A program made the translations under genes and the position numbers. From Halorussus sp. MSC15.2 (GTDB lineage Archaea > Halobacteriota > Halobacteria > Halobacteriales > Haladaptataceae): DNA of 64,000 nucleotides. Below are positions 63,150 through 64,000 of this stretch, in pieces. Within the stretch, counting starts at the first letter, position 1, and each line of letters starts with the position of its first letter. The notes beneath the pieces are model-generated. The model saw only the letters and a program-made list of their open reading frames with translations. It did no database searches and had not been told where the DNA came from. Location of the stretch: assembly GCF_010747475.1 (NCBI RefSeq), contig NZ_VSLZ01000006.1:1-64000 (forward strand), in the 5' to 3' direction.

Positions 63150-64000
63150 ATGAGTGAGCGCACCTCCCCGCCCGCAGCGGTTGGCGAGCCGGTGTCCATC
63201 GAGACCGGACTCGAAGCGCTCCAGTCGGGGGCGGAGTTCACCGGTCCCGTCGAGAAACTCGGCGGCCACCATTGCAACGACCACTTCGCACAGGTATACG
63301 AGACCGACGCCGAACGGTTCGCGGCCGCCGTTCCGTTCGTCCGGCACGGACTCGAACGGGACGAGCGCGTCATGTACGTCGTCGACAAGAGCAGTGAGGC
63401 GGCGGTGACAGCGGCGCTCCTCGACGCGGGTATCGACGCCGATACCGCGCTCGACACCGGTCAGCTGTCGTTCCACACCGTACAGGACACTTATCTGCGG
63501 AACGGGTCGTTCGACCCCGACGAGATGGTCGATTTCTACGCCGAGACCGTCGGGGAAGCCACCGAGGAGTACGAGGCGTTGCGAATCGTCGCCGAGACGA
63601 CGTGGCTTCAAGACGACGCCACGACCGTCGAGCAGTTCATGGAGTACGAGGCGAAGGTGAACGACCTGTTCGCCGACGAGGACTGTCTCGCGCTCTGCCA
63701 GTACGACCGGACCGGATTCTCACCGGAAACCGTCCGAAACATCATTCAGACCCACCCGCATCTCATCTACGACGGTGCAGCGTGCCACAACTTCTACTAC
63801 ACGCCTCCCTCGGAGTTCTTCGGTCCCGACGAACCCGCTCGCGAGAACGAGCGGATGCTCCGGACGCTCCGGGACCGGACCGTGGCGAAGAGCAAACACC
63901 GACGGCGCGAGCGGTTCCTCGAAGAACTCTACGAGATTACGGCCGCCACCGACCGCGAGTTCGACGACAAGTTGCAGGCCGTCTTCGAACTCGGGTGTGA
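63150..64000 (+). CDS. MEDS-domain sensor with GAF/Bat-like continuation (3' end outside window)
   Basis: ATG 63150 with aggaggga about eight bases upstream. 283 residues are visible, and the frame runs off the window. Residues about 38-215 are a MEDS (DcmR-type sensory) domain: HHCNDHFAQVYETDAERFAA, RHGLERDERVMYVVDKSSEA, LSFHTVQDTYLRNGSFDPDE and LCQYDRTGFSPETVRNII with THPHLI. The visible end RERFLEELYEITAATDREFD begins the linker typical of haloarchaeal GAF/bacterio-opsin-activator regulators. It is probably a cytoplasmic signal-transduction protein. Confidence 0.8.
   Translation, partial: MSERTSPPAAVGEPVSIETGLEALQSGAEFTGPVEKLGGHHCNDHFAQVYETDAERFAAAVPFVRHGLERDERVMYVVDKSSEAAVTAALLDAGIDADTALDTGQLSFHTVQDTYLRNGSFDPDEMVDFYAETVGEATEEYEALRIVAETTWLQDDATTVEQFMEYEAKVNDLFADEDCLALCQYDRTGFSPETVRNIIQTHPHLIYDGAACHNFYYTPPSEFFGPDEPARENERMLRTLRDRTVAKSKHRRRERFLEELYEITAATDREFDDKLQAVFELGC

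Noticed and set aside
1-64000. CRISPR array, rRNA, complete insertion sequence, integrase
   Set aside because: No spaced repeats, no rRNA-like sequence, no transposase or recombinase motif and no terminal inverted repeat pair was found on reading.

Overview
The window comes from a halophilic archaeon (class Halobacteria). The DNA is GC-rich and the proteins are strongly acidic. Typical haloarchaeal markers are present: twin-arginine signal peptides, PGF-CTERM cell-surface anchors, an F420-dependent enzyme, halocyanin-type cupredoxins, a PhiH1-repressor-like remnant and a MEDS/GAF sensor of the bacterio-opsin-activator type. All calls come from reading the sequence; no database search was run.

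Region 1 (1-17262) is the distal half of a contractile-tail gene module, all on the + strand, mostly with overlapping stop/start codons. In order it encodes the tape measure C-terminus, a Dit-like protein, a baseplate-plug-like protein, a hub, a small zinc-ribbon protein, a spike, a gp25/W wedge, a gpJ wedge, a gpI-like protein, a coiled-coil protein with a 3' frameshift, a repeat-bearing fibre, two LamG giants, and three fibres that share one N-terminal module but carry different tips. No head, sheath, portal, terminase or integrase gene is inside the window. A provirus, a tail-only particle or a remnant therefore cannot be told apart.

Region 2 (17262-23676) continues the same operon with two unknown small proteins, a GT4 glycosyltransferase, two paralogous sulfatase-like (alkaline phosphatase superfamily) enzymes and two GT2-like transferases. 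This is a glycan-modification cassette attached to tail-fibre genes.

Region 3 (24037-36372) is a patchwork of exported glycosidase-like proteins. Two different catalytic folds share one C-terminal domain. It also holds decayed copies of these genes, two trypsin-fold proteins, a transglutaminase-like protein and a membrane-anchored coiled coil. Region 4 (36372-39850) holds two matching 19-bp palindromes, a coiled-coil protein, an internally duplicated unknown protein and small remnants. It probably contains the right edge of the accessory block.

Region 5 (39854-54291) looks chromosomal. It has an F420-dependent oxidoreductase, a PQQ-type sugar dehydrogenase fused to a large unknown domain, a frameshifted GH15 glucoamylase, a thioredoxin-reductase-like protein, a cupin, and a cupredoxin fused to the SAME unknown domain. 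These are followed by a membrane protein with a Cys pair, a DUF3179 protein, a YVTN propeller lipoprotein and a winged-helix regulator. Together they suggest a periplasmic copper/sugar redox island.

Region 6 (54300-57360) is an AT-richer islet with a membrane protein, a DNA polymerase B remnant, a PhiH1-repressor-like remnant and a membrane-anchored M14/aspartoacylase-fold protein. Region 7 (57500-64000) is ordinary chromosome: DsrE-like, MFS, small membrane and zinc proteins, a GlpA-like dehydrogenase, and the start of a MEDS-domain sensor cut off by the window edge.
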